Below the pieces are notes generated by a model. That model was not told where the DNA came from, searched no databases, and saw nothing but the letters and a program-made list of their open reading frames with translations. Below are positions 35,315 through 47,135 of a stretch of DNA of 64,000 nt, in pieces (the first letter of the stretch is position 1; every line of letters begins with the position of its first letter). The position numbers and the translations under genes are program-made. The DNA comes from Saksenaea vasiformis B4078 (taxonomy: Eukaryota > Mucoromycota > Mucoromycetes > Mucorales > Saksenaeaceae), in the NCBI GenBank assembly GCA_000697055.1, contig JNDT01002365.1:1-64000 (forward strand). Direction: 5' to 3'.

Positions 35315-37840
35315 ATGGCTCAAGGCTACTCTTCTTTGCCACAAGATATAGATGGAAATGGTGGATCAGGGAGTAATGATAACTCCCTGCTGGATCGTGT
35401 CCGTCACTGGTGGAAAGGCGATGCTTCAGAAAACGCCCCATTGATTAATAGGCAAAAAATGACGCTGGAGCCCCCAAGAATTTCGACAAGGAAAACAATT
35501 ATCACCGTCGCTCTTGTTGTGCTTGCCTTCATCGGTGTTGGTTTTTTGATTACTTTTTGGGTTAACGATGGCGAAGGTATGATTGATATACTCACTCCTG
35601 TCATTTTTTTAACACGGTTTCTGTTATCAGCAACGCCGCTAAAAAGGAAGTTGACTCCGGCGGAGCAGCTGATGTTTGATTTGCCATCGACAAAACGCTT
35701 ACGGGAGAACCTTCGTAAATATACTTTGGAAGCTCATTTGGCTGGTACAGATGGCGACAAGCGTACGGCAGAGTGGACTAGGGATCGGTTCATCAAGTAT
35801 GGCATCGAGAACACCACTATCGAAACCTACTGGCCACTGTTGAACTACCCCCAAGGGCGCCGACTAGCCATTATTTCAGGTCCCGAAGAACTCCGGTACG
35901 AGGCATCTTTAACAGAAGAGCCTATCGAGGAGGACAGTACCAGCATAGATCCCAACGTTGTCCCGCTGTTCCATGGTAAAGGCGATTGTGATCAAAGGAA
36001 GGAGTATGTAAATAACGTGATTGACTGTAGGCTATTCGAAGAATGGCAGTGCAACGGGTCCAGTAGTGTACGCAAACTACGGTCGCCGGGAGGATTTCCA
36101 GTTCCTTGTGGACCGTGGTATTAACCTTACCGGAACGATTGCGTTGGTGCGATACGGTGGTGCCTTCCGTGGCCTCAAAGTGAAAGTGGCGCAAGATCAT
36201 GGTTGTGTCGGCGCACTCATCTACTCTGACCCAATTGACGATGGACCGATTGGTAAGGAGGGATACCCACACGTCAACCCTGCGGAGTCTTATCCAGATG
36301 GGCCATGGCGTTCACCCAGCTCGGCTCAACGCGGATCGGTGTTCCAGTTGCAGATGTCGGCGGGCGACCCTCTCACACCAGGATGGGCGTCTACAGAAAA
36401 TGCAACACGTCTTCGGCAGGAAGATCTTGATACCCTTGTATCCATCCCTTCGCTTCCTCTCTCTTGGGCAGACGCATTGCCTTTGCTGAAGGCTACTCAG
36501 AATCGCGGCGTGCGTGGTGAAAATGACTGGGCTGGTGGGCTCGAGGAGGTAGACTACTTTAGCGGACCTAGTGAGGGTCTGGTCAACCTAGTCAACGAAG
36601 TAGAATACAAAATCACGCCTATCTGGAATGTCATCTCCACAATCAAAGGAACAGAAGAATCCGAAAGTGCTATCATTCTGGGTAAGCGAAAAGATATGCG
36701 GTTCCCAGAGTGTGGGCTGACGTAAGTGTTATTCCTTTTTATAGGTAACCATCGTGATGCGTGGGTTTATGGTGCTGTCGATCCTAATTCAGGTTCTGCT
36801 ACTATGGTAAGACGCGTAAAGATATTAGTTGTGTATGGTACTAATCGGGTCTCTAGCTCGAAATTGGTAGGATATTTGGAAAACTTCTTAAGAAAGGATG
36901 GCGTCCGAAGCGAACGATCATTTTAGCTTCCTGGGATGCTGAAGAATATGCTTTGGTCGGCTCTACCGAATGGGGTGAGCATCACCGAGACTGGCTGAGC
37001 GAGACAGGTGCTGTCTATATCAACGTTGATGTGGCTGTTTCTGGTCCCAATTTTGATGCTCAGGCTTCTCCATCTCTCGAAAGGCTTTTATATGAAGTCG
37101 CTCAGATTGTGCCGGATCCGAATACGCCGGGCTCTGTGTATGATGCATGGGCCGAGCTGACCAATCGAACAGGCGTGCCTTCTCCTCAGCCTTACATCGG
37201 CCCATTAGGTTCCGGTTCTGATTTCGTGGTGTTCTTGGATCATATCGGTATTGCCAGTCTCAACCTGAACTTCTTTGGCGACTACGGCGTATATCACAGC
37301 AATTATGACAGTTTCCACTGGATGGAAAAGTTTGGCGACCCAACCTTCGAGTATCACAAGGCAATGGTGAGAATCTGGGGTCTGTTGGCTCTACGCCTCG
37401 CAGATGAGGACGTTTTGCCGCTGTCTCCGCTTGACTACGCCAAGAAACTAGAGACATACGTTGAAAAGCTGGATACATACTTGGAACCCTACAAGTTCCC
37501 ATTGCTGCATCGCTCTGTCAAGAAACTGGTTCAATCAGCGGAAGCATTTGAGCAACACATCAAAGGACTGCAGTCAGATGGTTTTAGAAACGAAATTGCC
37601 AAGGTGAATCGACGTCTGAAGTACTTTGAGAGGGAATTTTTGGACCCTAAGGGCCTGAAGGGACGCACCTGGTACAAACACGTTGTCTATGCTCCGGGTC
37701 TCTGGACGGGCTATTCCTCCCAAGTCTTCCCAGCGATTGCCGAGGCATTGGATGACAATAATGCCGACTTGGCACGTTATGCTGAAGGACGTGCAATTAG
37801 AAGTATTAAGAATGCTGCAGCGTCACTAAAGATTCGATAA
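35315..37840 (+). CDS. M28-family metallopeptidase, glutamate carboxypeptidase II / Vps70-like
   Basis: Exons 35315-35577 (approx.), 35631-35975, 36033-36683, 36746-36807 and 36858-37840, with four short introns. Type II membrane topology: a cytosolic N-terminus, then a hydrophobic segment TIITVALVVLAFIGVGFLIT, then the lumenal enzyme. The protease-associated domain is at GYSKNGSATGPVVYANYGR to GCVGALIYSDP. The M28 core keeps the di-zinc ligands: His and Asp in NHRDAWVYGAVDPNSG, the catalytic Glu and ligand Glu in ASWDAEEYALVGS, Asp in NVDVAVSG, and the last His in YHSNYDS. A C-terminal dimerisation domain follows (WYKHVVYAPGLWTGY). Fungal relatives include the vacuolar sorting protein Vps70 and Tre1/Tre2. 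The intact ligands predict an active peptidase, unlike transferrin-receptor-type members. Confidence 0.9.
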
Positions 37841-38039
37841 AGCATGTTCTTGATCTATTTAATAAAGTTTTGTTATTTCAGACTACTTTTTGTTTCACAA
37901 GCTAACATGGATAAATAAGAAGACACTAGGGGGAAAGAGAAGCTTGTTAAAGTAGAGTAGACAATAAACAGGATATATGTACATCGCAAACAAATACAAA
38001 TGGGAGAATTATCTTGTCATTAGGGACAGTGTGCGCTTT

Positions 38040-38645
38040 TTAGAAATCAAAGCCTCCACCGTCGAAACCACCACCATCGAAACCGCCGCCGTCAAAACCA
38101 CCACCATTATCGTAACCGCCGTCTCCATAATAGTTATTTACCACATCCGGCTGGCCCATGTCACTGATGGCATCACCAAGCATAAAGCCGAGTAAGCCAC
38201 CACCAAGGCCTGCTGCTGCTGCTGTTCCTACACCTCCAAAACCACCGCCTGGACGTCCGCCAAAACGGTTTCCTCCAGCCATTGCCTGCTGCTGCATATA
38301 TTGTTGTTGCTGCGGATAGTAGGGTTGTTGTTGAGGATAATATGGCTGCTGTGAAGAAAATGCTTGATATGAATCGCTTTGACCTCTGGCTTGTAACGGT
38401 TTATCCAATGGATGCTCCCATTGACGGTGGGCTGTAGGAGTGTAAACATAAAACCATCGACCAGAAGAGGGATCTTGTTGAGTAATCCAATCTGGAGGAA
38501 GAGGTCGAGTGTCTGGATTTGCTACTTTTGGTGGAGAAGGTGGAGTATAACTCTGTGGTTGTTGCTGTTGCTGTGGTGGTGTAAGCGAATAAGGTGGAGG
38601 AGCTTCTTTGGGCTCAGATTTTGAAAATTTCGAAAAAAGTCCCAT
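38040..38645 (-). CDS. WW-domain protein with Gln/Tyr- and Gly-rich tail (Wwm1-like)
   Basis: Intronless, 201 residues. The MGLF start could accept an N-myristoyl group (inference). A Pro/Gln-rich segment with APPPYS precedes a WW domain at residues about 46-80 (LPPDWITQQDPSSGRWFYVY...RQWEHPL, both Trp and the final Pro present). After this come a YYPQQQ repeat, an Ala/Gly helix (GTAAAAGLGGGLLGFMLGDA) and a C-terminal array of GGGFD units. This order resembles yeast Wwm1, which interacts with the metacaspase. WW domains bind PPxY-type ligands; the protein's own PPPY may allow self-association. Confidence 0.85.
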   Translation of the reverse strand: MGLFSKFSKSEPKEAPPPYSLTPPQQQQQPQSYTPPSPPKVANPDTRPLPPDWITQQDPSSGRWFYVYTPTAHRQWEHPLDKPLQARGQSDSYQAFSSQQPYYPQQQPYYPQQQQYMQQQAMAGGNRFGGRPGGGFGGVGTAAAAGLGGGLLGFMLGDAISDMGQPDVVNNYYGDGGYDNGGGFDGGGFDGGGFDGGGFDF

Positions 38646-41600
38646 ATTCTCTGTACCCAGGAATAAAGAAGAGAAGAAAACTAGGCAAAAGCTAGGTCAT
38701 TTTTCTTTCTTTTATAGTCCATTTGTCTCAATCCGATTTGACTAGTTTCAGATGCACATGATTTTTCATGCCAAGAATCTCTGAGAATTCGAGAAAGACG
38801 ATAATGCTTGTTCACATCATCCAGCGTACAAATTTGCTACTTTAAAACGATATTCCTCCACTGTTCTTGATCATCTTCAAATCTATGTGTATATTAACTG
38901 TCACTCTCTCCATTAAGTGAACTTCTGAGTGTCTTCCTTAAACCGTGCCACTGCCTGTCACTTTATACATGAAAGGACCCGAGCTACGCCAGAAATTTTG
39001 GCTAAGTCACCTTTATGCGCAAGAGGCGCACCTGCCAAGACTGGATCAATCCAGCGAATATAGGTCAGCCATGATGACATATGAGCTGAGCATCACCCAA
39101 GGCACACTTTAGGCATAAAATATACGAAGGCTGCTTACCGAGGAAATTAGACTCGAAATACCAGCATGAGTCAGAATGTTGAATGGTCGGACTGGTTTGG
39201 CTTTTTTTTTTTTGTTTGCAGTTCCATCGGCGTTAGAAAATACACATATTCCAGATGGTTACGACCCTGATGTTGAGGCAAGTCAGCAGGGGTAAACGGT
39301 CGCATGAAGTTTATCAGAGGTCAACAAAGGTCCGAGGAAAATGTGGAAAATGTCTTTTTACCGGATATCAAAAAGCAGAATATTGCAAAAGCAACATGCT
39401 TTGCACCTGAGCGTCTTGTATCACTAATGCACACAGATTTCCACTATGCGGACTCGATCCCTGCTTCATCTGATACTCTTTGTACAACTATAGAAAAACA
39501 AAAGCACATTATGCTTTTTACTACGCGCTGTTAAGTGGCTCTCGCTGCTCTCACCACTGAAGACAGACCTACGTGTCGGCTGGCGCACAACCTGTCCGTC
39601 TAACCGTAGCGAAAGCATCGGGTACTGCACATAAGTAAGGCCTTTTTGGGTCTAAAGCAGTTTGTGCGTTGCGCTGGCAGCTATCAAATGTTGAATGATT
39701 TTGTCCAATTCCTCGAAAATGGTACATTTAGTTACTTATAGTACAAGAGCAACTTATTGGTGACAGGCGCGCACCAGATCTGGACAGGAGTGGTTGAGAG
39801 CAGTCTGCGCAGGGCAAATTCAGGTCGCCACAATACTCGTAGGCCTGTCAGCTTGGCGTTTCTCTTGTTAGCTTATTCTTCTGTCTTGTTCCACTATATC
39901 TCAGTCCGCTTGATTTAGCACGTTTTTTCTGTTTGAAGCACTTAATACTCCGCTCCAATTCAAGCGAAAATGCCCACATTGTCTTATAGATTTTCCATAT
40001 AACTTATGTCAAATCAGAAAGGGCGCAGCAACCGGTTTTGGAATAGAATTTTGATATAGTCAGCTCACCAACCGATCGAAATTGGTGTATCTCTGCAATG
40101 GACTCTTATCTTCCACTGTTTCTCCAATCAAGGCATGTAACAGCATGACTGATAGCGTTTACTTTCGAATTACGTTTTACTTTTACAGAACTATTGAACT
40201 ATAGTACATGGCTGCGTCTGATAGTGTGAGTCAGGTCTACAATCCTCCGAGTTTATCTTCAAGCTTTCTCACATTCGATTCTCCGATGCTTCTATGCGCC
40301 TGGTCGGTGTTGATAAGACTTCATTGTTTCAGATATCCGTTGCTTTATTTTAGTAGGAAGAATAAGAAGCATGTTTATGGTGTAGTGTTGCGATCTCGGC
40401 GGGAGACCGATCTTCATGGGCACCATCATTGTCGCTTACACCATCATCGTCATCCTCATTATCTGATGTAAACATTTCCTACTTTCAAAGTGACGAAAAA
40501 CCATCATTTGTATTGTCTGCTAGAATAAACGTTCGTTTACTCACAGTCACTTTATGACAGTTCATCGAAACAATAGATAAGCTTGCATGTGAGCTGCATG
40601 AGCATTGACTGACTTGGTGTCTTCATTCAGTCGCAGTTTCAAATGGAATTGGGTTGGATTACCTGTTTTTGGGATATTCCCATAATGATCGGAAACCTGT
40701 CCAATGTCACAATCGGGTCTTCAGTGCAAAAGTAAGCGGGGCCATTGGTACAGTCAAGCCGAATAAGATACCACAATCTTTGTACAACTTACGTAAACTT
40801 TAACGATTAACAGAGAGAGACAAAAGACATAGTGATGATAGTAAATGTATGAAGCACTAGCCTATCCAGTATCACTTTTGACGCTTCATCGTGAGGACAA
40901 ACAGCGAGAACAAACGACAAAAAGGACGTATGCCAAATTAACTTTCTCAGCCGTCGGTGATAAAATTGACGATAAGTCATCCTGAACTTTGACGGGCCAG
41001 TCCATCATATTTCCCGACCTCTTGAACAGGCTAAAGCCTTGAATAACCCCAAGTATCATATCCAAAAGCTCAAGATCATGTATATTTATATAAAAGAACA
41101 GAGATGCTTAACGTTCTCTGTCTCTTTTTTTTTTCCCTCGTTTTATTTATTTTTGGAAATTCAGTACACATGGGACATTTAGACTTCCGTGCACGATTTT
41201 GTGAGTATAAGAAAGAAAAAGTCAAGAAAAGAGTATCACCATGGCATTTACAAACTTAATCGCTATGGATAAACTATGACTACAATGGCATAAAATTACT
41301 AATAATAACATTCGAGTGACTCAGAATCGTATTGCCCTTTTCCCCTGAATTGGATCGAAAAAGAAAAAAAATAGAAAGTAAGGTTTTACCCATGATTTAT
41401 GTTTCAGAAGTAGTGGAAAAGAAAGGTCGGAGTCACCTTGTGTCTCGCTGGGCGATCTTGGATAGAAAGAAGCAACCACTATCTGATTGGATTTGTGTGA
41501 GTTCTAAACGGTAACACATGGATGCCGTACGCTTTTTTGTTCAATCAAACTTTTCCGGGCCCTGTAAAAAAAAAAAAAAAAAAAAAGTTCCTTCGTATTT

Positions 41601-41650
41601 TTTGGGAACGTTTCCTTCCTCTTGCTCTTCTTTTTCTTCTCCACAAATCT
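38646..41650. other. 3-kb gene-poor interval
   Basis: No convincing gene. Poly-T tracts at about 39200 and 41125 and an A20 run at about 41567-41586. A degenerate plus-strand frame at 39304-39534 is not recognisable. The last 100 bp form the leader of the methyltransferase gene. Confidence 0.35.
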
Positions 41651-43285
41651 ATGGGCAACGAACAATCGCAACCGATACCCGATGTTGTTACATCCAATTT
41701 ATCTCCAAAAGCACAACGTCGAATATCAAAAGCGCCGTATGCCCATTCATTTTTTGATATGGCTGCTAAAACTCATCCAGGAGCACCACCGCCAGCCTCT
41801 CGTCCTCCGCCACCTAATTTACATTCCTTCTTTGAAGTCGCTGCAGTGACACCCAACCCGCACCGTGCCCCGAGAAAATCGCAATCACGAAAACCTTCTT
41901 CCTCCTCTTCAGCCTCTTCTTCCACTTATACCCGCAGTACTCACTCAGCTACTAGTGATCGGCTTTTAACTCCTCCCATCTCCGCCAACAGATCTGTTCA
42001 CGCCGAGTCATCCACACTCCCCCCTCCCAGCATGAAATCAAATATATCCGGAAGTACCGTGGTAGAAACGACCGTTCTTGATGGACGACGCTACGCATCC
42101 CAATCTTCCGCCCGATACTTTTTACCTTACGATGACGATGAGTCAGATCGCTTGATCGTTCTAGTAAGCAGCATATCTGAAAAAGGAAAAAAAGCTTAAC
42201 GACTATTTTTTTTTCCTTTCTTTTAGCACTTCTTACTTAAGCATGCCTTCAATGGGAATTTCCTTTCCCCCATCAAGGATGTCTTGGCAAATTCTCGTGA
42301 AAGAGCACAAGTTTTAGATATCGGATGTGGCCCTGGTACATGGTACGTATCTTTTCTCTATCAAAGAAAGAAAAAGAAATTGAACACGGCCTAACAACAG
42401 CGATATAGGGTTCTGGAACTGGCCACCGAATTTCCTAATGCTGGTAAGTTGGGTCATCGTTATCCAAATGGATTGGTCACTCATGTCTTATCAGATTTCC
42501 ATGGAATTGATTTATATCCCATGTTTCCCACTACAATCAAACCCGGAAACGCTCAGTTTAAGCAACACGACATTGCTGAGCCATTACCTTTTCCTGACGA
42601 GAAGTTCGATTATGTATACATGCGCACAATGCTAGGTTGTCTAAGTCGATCACAATTGGTGTCCCTTTTGGACCAAGTCGCACGCGTATTGAAGCCCGGT
42701 GGTTATGTCGAAATTCTGGACGTGGAATATCAAGTCCAACGGCCTGGTCCACTATCTGACGAACTTTTCAATCAAAAATGTATGACCTGTCAACTACTAT
42801 TTAAGAGGCATTTTTATTCACATGATGATCTTTTTTTTTAATTAGATCGACAGGTCATGAGCGCCTATGATATCGATCTTCAGCTATCTCACCAAATCTC
42901 GACACTGTTGATGACTCACCCTGGATGTGGAGGTTTTATCAACGTCCACCAGGGCAAAGTGAACATCCCTCTAGGCTGGGGTGGACAGCTGGGCGAATTG
43001 CATTCGCAAAACATAGAATGCTTTTTGCGGTCCTTGAGCCCGGTGATTCGGGAAGCCATAGGCGGCAGTACCCAAGACGTAACAATAACAATGCTGGATG
43101 ACGTTGCTGTGCAACACATCATGGATGAGTGCAAGAAATATCAATCCCATCTGAACTGGTACACTTGCTATGGCCAAAAACCCTTTATTTCCAGCACACC
43201 TCAATCAAAGGGCTCGCCCTCCCAATCTCTGGAGGAAGGCACCTGGGAACTTATTAACGACTTCGCCCATGGCTTTGTGGACTAA
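41651..43285 (+). CDS. SAM-dependent class I methyltransferase (fungal LaeA/UmtA-like group)
   Basis: Exons 41651-42163, 42227-42342, 42409-42443, 42495-42779 and 42846-43285, all phases consistent. The start MGNEQSQP is a possible myristoylation signal. About 150 Ser/Pro-rich residues follow, with two short copies of a HSFF(D/E)(M/V)AA motif. The Rossmann-fold core has motif I VLDIGCGPGTWVLELATEFP, an acidic loop at GIDLYP, IAEPLPFPDEKFDYVYMRTM, and the post-motif ARVLKPGGYVEILDVEYQVQ. The C-terminal domain is the usual substrate-side cap. Related fungal enzymes include LaeA-type regulators, but the substrate cannot be read from sequence. Confidence 0.87.
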
Positions 43286-43429
43286 GGAGGAAAAAAAAAC
43301 AAAAAAGAGAAAAGAACAAAAAGTAGTCCATTGCCTCACTATTTATTTTTCACACGCCTCGTCTTGTACATAGTAAAAGAAAAAAAAGAGCTCCCTCGTT
43401 TTAGTATATTTGTCTAATATGTATTACTT

Positions 43430-43860
43430 TTTTATTCAAGAGTCTTTACGCTCTAAATAAATTATGCGTTTCATAAATGAATCAAAAATGTGCTAAGAAA
43501 AGCATTGAGTAGACAATGAACTCGTACTCAATTTACGCGCTTGGTACATAAAGCAAATACTTGGATGTCAATTTACTCGGAAGATAAGCCTTTCGTCACA
43601 GCCGCGCCGAGATCCGCGGATATTTTCCGGCTATGGAAGGGACCAGTACAGTTTACGTTCCATGCAGAGAACTTGAAACAAAGCAATCTTTGGCGACCTG
43701 CTGCGGAAGGTGGGTGATACTGAGCGTGGCGATGCTTACTTAAGTGGTGAAGCGTCACACATACACACGTACAGCCAAGACGACATGCAGGTTAAACGAC
43801 AAACGAAAAAAAAAAAAAAACGATGAATTGACTGTTCTTATTGGATATGCTTTACGAGAC
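43430..43860 (-). repeat. Dispersed small-gene repeat family, copy A (degenerate)
   Basis: This segment matches copies B (54.0 kb) and C (62.9 kb) over its length. Seen on the minus strand: a start region (ACCTGCATG), a donor CTTAAGTAAG, a block TTTCAAGTTCTCTGCATG that corresponds to the SSPLH-coding block of the others, a segment with TTGACATCCAAGT, and a terminal AATAAA. Indels break the reading frame, so it is the most decayed copy. It lies 145 bp beyond the stop of the methyltransferase gene, in the opposite orientation. Confidence 0.65.
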
Positions 43861-44012
43861 AAAAGATAGTCTTATCATGTCCCGCTAATCTAAGAACCCA
43901 CTTTTGTATGCAATCATAGGAGACTGTAGATGCAAGTTATTAGTCTCGGGATGGACGTAAAGTTCATTGGTGATAATGCCAAGTTAAAAGCTGTATTATT
44001 TAACACGTATTT

Positions 44013-44654
44013 TTAAGACAGAAAAAATTGAGTCTGCTGAATCAAGGCTGTGCGTGCTTCGACCAGCTGCTGTTCCAGTGCTCTAATTCGATCCTCCATC
44101 GTCTGATGTTTTGCTTCACAGGTGGATTTTTCATTTTCGAGTTCCATGACACGTTTCGTCAACTGCGCGTTATTCACTTCCAATTCAGACATTTGTTTCT
44201 TCAATGCTTCCATTTTCATGACTTTCTTCAAGCGAGATCGGCGAGCTGCATCTGTGTTCTTCTGTCGTTTTCGGGCGATGGCATCTGGATCATCTTTTCC
44301 CTCTCTTCTGCTTTTAAATGCACCTTGTGCAATGGAAGGGCCTATTTTTGTGCATAATTTAGGCACGATAGGGATCGGACGTGGGGCTATCTTTTTGACA
44401 GAAGTTGGTTTTGTACACGGCGCTTTTCTGATTTCTGGGAAAAGAGCCAGCGCTGTCTGATCTCCAATCTGTTGTTGACTTTCTACGGGAAATGTGGGCG
44501 GATCGATTTTATCGGTGAGATTCGGAAGACATAGTTCATGGATCAGCCAGTTGTCCGGCATAAGCTGTTGCTGAGGCTGCAAGAAACCGTAGGCTTCCGA
44601 ACATGGCTGTACTGTGTCTGGATAAGCGGTCGGATGTACACTGTACTCCGTCAT
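44013..44654 (-). CDS. bZIP transcription factor, Gcn4/CPC1-like
   Basis: Single exon, 213 residues. Acidic/hydrophobic N-terminal segments (DNWLIHELCLPNLTD) may be the activation region. The basic region at residues about 128-147 contains NTDAARRSR, one change from the Gcn4/CPC1 NTEAARRSR sequence that reads TGASTCA sites. A zipper follows with leucines in heptads (MEALKKQMSELEVNNAQLTK RVMELE broken here for length) and a further coiled coil to the C-terminus. By analogy it would be the general amino-acid-control activator. Regulation is suggested by two upstream ORFs in the leader at 44999-45010 and 44755-44892. A candidate target, LEU1 with three TGAGTCA sites, lies 16 kb away. Confidence 0.85.
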   Translation of the reverse strand: MTEYSVHPTAYPDTVQPCSEAYGFLQPQQQLMPDNWLIHELCLPNLTDKIDPPTFPVESQQQIGDQTALALFPEIRKAPCTKPTSVKKIAPRPIPIVPKLCTKIGPSIAQGAFKSRREGKDDPDAIARKRQKNTDAARRSRLKKVMKMEALKKQMSELEVNNAQLTKRVMELENEKSTCEAKHQTMEDRIRALEQQLVEARTALIQQTQFFLS

Positions 44655-44754
44655 CTTTTTTTTGCTGTTTTCTGGTTTCTGTTAATTAAGGGGCCTGAGG
44701 CTAAAATGCGTTGTTCCTTTTTGTTCGTGTGCGTGCGGGCGTGTTTTATCGGTG

Positions 44755-44892
44755 TTACTGTTCAGGACGTCCTGTGATAGGTTTCTTTCGGGTGCAAGTG
44801 GAAGGTTCGTCGGTACAATAAGAAAAGAAAGGTTTGTTTGCGATATACGAGAAGCCGAGATGCTGACGAGACACGATGTTGGCCATCAACAT
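44755..44892 (-). promoter_or_regulatory. uORF2 of the bZIP gene, 45 codons
   Basis: On the minus strand ATG 44892-44890 opens a frame of 45 codons ending at TAA 44757-44755, about 100 nt before the main ATG at 44654. A second in-frame ATG lies at 44886. It starts MLMANIVSRQHLG and ends ITGRPEQ. It is the longer, downstream uORF in a two-uORF leader. Confidence 0.65.
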
Positions 44893-44998
44893 GAGACAAT
44901 CACTTGGGAGGTTTTTTTTAAGACTTGTTTAGAGAGAACGTTTCTTCTTCTTTTTTAATAGTTATGATTATTAATGCCGAGAAAAAAAAATAAGAAAA

Positions 44999-45010
44999 TC
45001 AAAAGACCAT
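44999..45010 (-). promoter_or_regulatory. uORF1 of the bZIP gene, three codons (MVF)
   Basis: ATG GTC TTT TGA on the minus strand, in a strong context (A at -3, G at +4). Its stop lies 106 nt upstream of uORF2. Between here and the main ATG there are no other minus-strand ATGs than those of uORF2. Going upstream the next ATG is near 45294. Confidence 0.65.
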
Positions 45011-46168
45011 GGTTTTGCTTTCGCAAAGAACAAACGCGGAAGAAAAAAGAAGAACCCTGCGCAAAAAGACCCTTCTTCTTCTTTAACAAAGAAAAAGTCA
45101 CGTTACACAAAGAAAACCGTCGTCCTACTCTCTTCGTCTGGAAGCGCTGCCTTCCGAAGAAAAAGACGATCGTGACCCTTGTTATATGACTGATATAACA
45201 ATGTTTGTTGTATGGTACTGATTACCTGAGGTCTCGAAGAAAAAAAAAAACTCAGGCGATGTATCAATTATCGTGGGAAAAATACGGTTAAGCATATGGT
45301 CCGTCGATAGCTTGTACTACAAATCCGGCACAAACAAGTCATCAAGATAAGCCAAATCATGCACCTGTTTTCTGAAACACTCATGTCTCACAGCATATTG
45401 AACTACTCTCGGATTACAAAACATGAATGGGGCAAGCCGTAGATAATGAAGGGGTAACTAGCCCAGTCGCTGTATTGCCAAGAGTGCCTGTACAAGAGGT
45501 CGTTGTTGCTATCGCAGAAATGCGTCGATCCTTCTTCTAATGAATTCTGAGTGTGCAGGCAATGGTCGATCGTGAATTCTCTACGGATTTCTGAAAGCGT
45601 TCTAATCTATAACGGGAGCATGGCAATTCATAGGCGCAAAGTAGCAATGCATAGCTTATCAAACTTAGCAGGCGCCTTTGCTGACAATAAAGGCACCTGA
45701 ATGTCTTTTTTTTTCTTTTTTACACTCATTGATGGAATGCTGTATATTTGATGTTTTCTGTAAGACTTGTTATATATTGAGTATTGTCCACATGTGTTCC
45801 ACATAGACCTATTTATTGACGAAGCATGTCATTTGCAGTGATCGACATACACTTCAGTTTCCGCACCCCAAATCGCTATGCCGGTTTTGTAGATTGAGCG
45901 ATTAGCCGCCTGGGTCGACAATGTGTTGTTCATATCACCAGATAGAATAGAATGGCTAAATAATGGTAACAACGGATGTACCTTCTCCATAAATTACATT
46001 TAAAGAAAAAAAAAGAGGGATGACATGTACCTCAGGCCCTTGAAAGAATCGAAGAACAAGAACGCGCGGAAATCAAATTTTATTGTGCTAAAGGGTGTAA
46101 AATGTACTACTCAATTCAATACTTTTGTTGGATCTAATGTTCATCCGAGAGACCAGCTGGATGGGGAT
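45011..46168. other. Upstream region of the bZIP gene, otherwise empty
   Basis: Purine/pyrimidine-biased leader sequence from 45011 to about 45190, then A/T-rich sequence without recognised genes. The bZIP promoter should lie here. Confidence 0.35.
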
Positions 46169-47135
46169 TTATGGTGATGTAACTGTTTCCACTCGCCATG
46201 TGTTGGTTGGAATTCGCTTTTTGTTGCAGGGACAACTCTTTAGTTTGCGTCGAAGCTGCTGCATCCGCCAGTCGCCAATACCACGTTTACGGGGATCGTT
46301 GTCGACACTATCCACAACCCATTCTAGGGCGGCAGATTGTTTTAGCATTGGCAGACTTCTTTTGTGATGGCTATTATGTCGATATTTCTTTTGTATACGA
46401 ATTGGGATGAGGATCTGCTCGTCCTCCACGGTTGTTGAACTAATCTGTAACTATAGGAGGAGAAGACGAATCAACAACACTAACTTATTTCTACTGTCAC
46501 ATTACATCTGTACTATGCGTAGAATGCTTAGCGTGTTCATCCTTTGTAGCATGTTGCTGGATCTCGTGTGCTGGGTTACTTTGCATATTGTCTGTTGAGG
46601 ATGGTTCTGACTGCTCTGGTATCTTTCCTAGCTCTTGCAGCAGAGGCAAAGGATTATCTGTCAAAACCATGCCGATTTCATCTTCATCCGTATCTGAGCT
46701 ATCTTCAGGGATCCATGGAGATGTGTGGGTATTTCTTTTGAGTTTCTCTTCCAGATTGCGTGGAACAAAGGAATGAGAACTTAGATCAAGGTCATCACGG
46801 GTTCCTAGTCGCTCAGCTACACTTTGGATACGCCCCAGGGTCCGTGGTGTGAGTGGCCGAGGCCGGTCACCATCGCGAGTAGGCGTACCGAGCATGACAG
46901 GAGACGGTATCTTTCCATTCGTGTTGCTAGCTTTTGTCGGTGATGACCAGATGTCTAAACAGACGTCAGGAACGGTAGGTGAATGATCTCGACGCCGCAA
47001 GGGTGATGAGACGTATTGGGGATCAAATACAGCTCTTTGCGGTAAACGTCGTCGTCTACTCCGTGAGATCGTGGATGATGCATCCTGCTTAGCTTCCGTT
47101 TCTGGCGTTTTCTCCATCGCGATACTGTCCTTCAA
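46169..47135 (-). CDS. Orphan protein rich in proline-directed phosphosites
   Basis: Two exons, 46506-47135 and 46169-46450, joined over a 55-nt GT-AG intron (THSTD then LQISSTTVEDEQIL). About 300 residues. The first exon has many Ser/Thr-Pro motifs (SPLRRR, SPTVP, SPTK, SPVM, TPTR, TPRTLG, SPW) and a basic patch RSRRRRLPQRAV, then an acidic run SSDTDEDEIG. The second exon is basic and helical (RGIGDWRMQQLRRKLKSCPC) and may be a small folded domain. The S/T-P density with adjacent R/K suggests a CDK or MAPK substrate (inference). No family recognised. Confidence 0.65.

Noticed and set aside
39580..39640. Second hairpin-like AGCGAAAGCATCGGGTAC as a repeat of the 29.9-kb one
   Set aside because: Similarity is limited to about a dozen bases.
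44974..45189. Plus-strand Lys-rich frame MPRKKNKKIKRP
   Set aside because: It is the complement of the pyrimidine-rich bZIP leader, low complexity, and overlaps uORF1 on the other strand.
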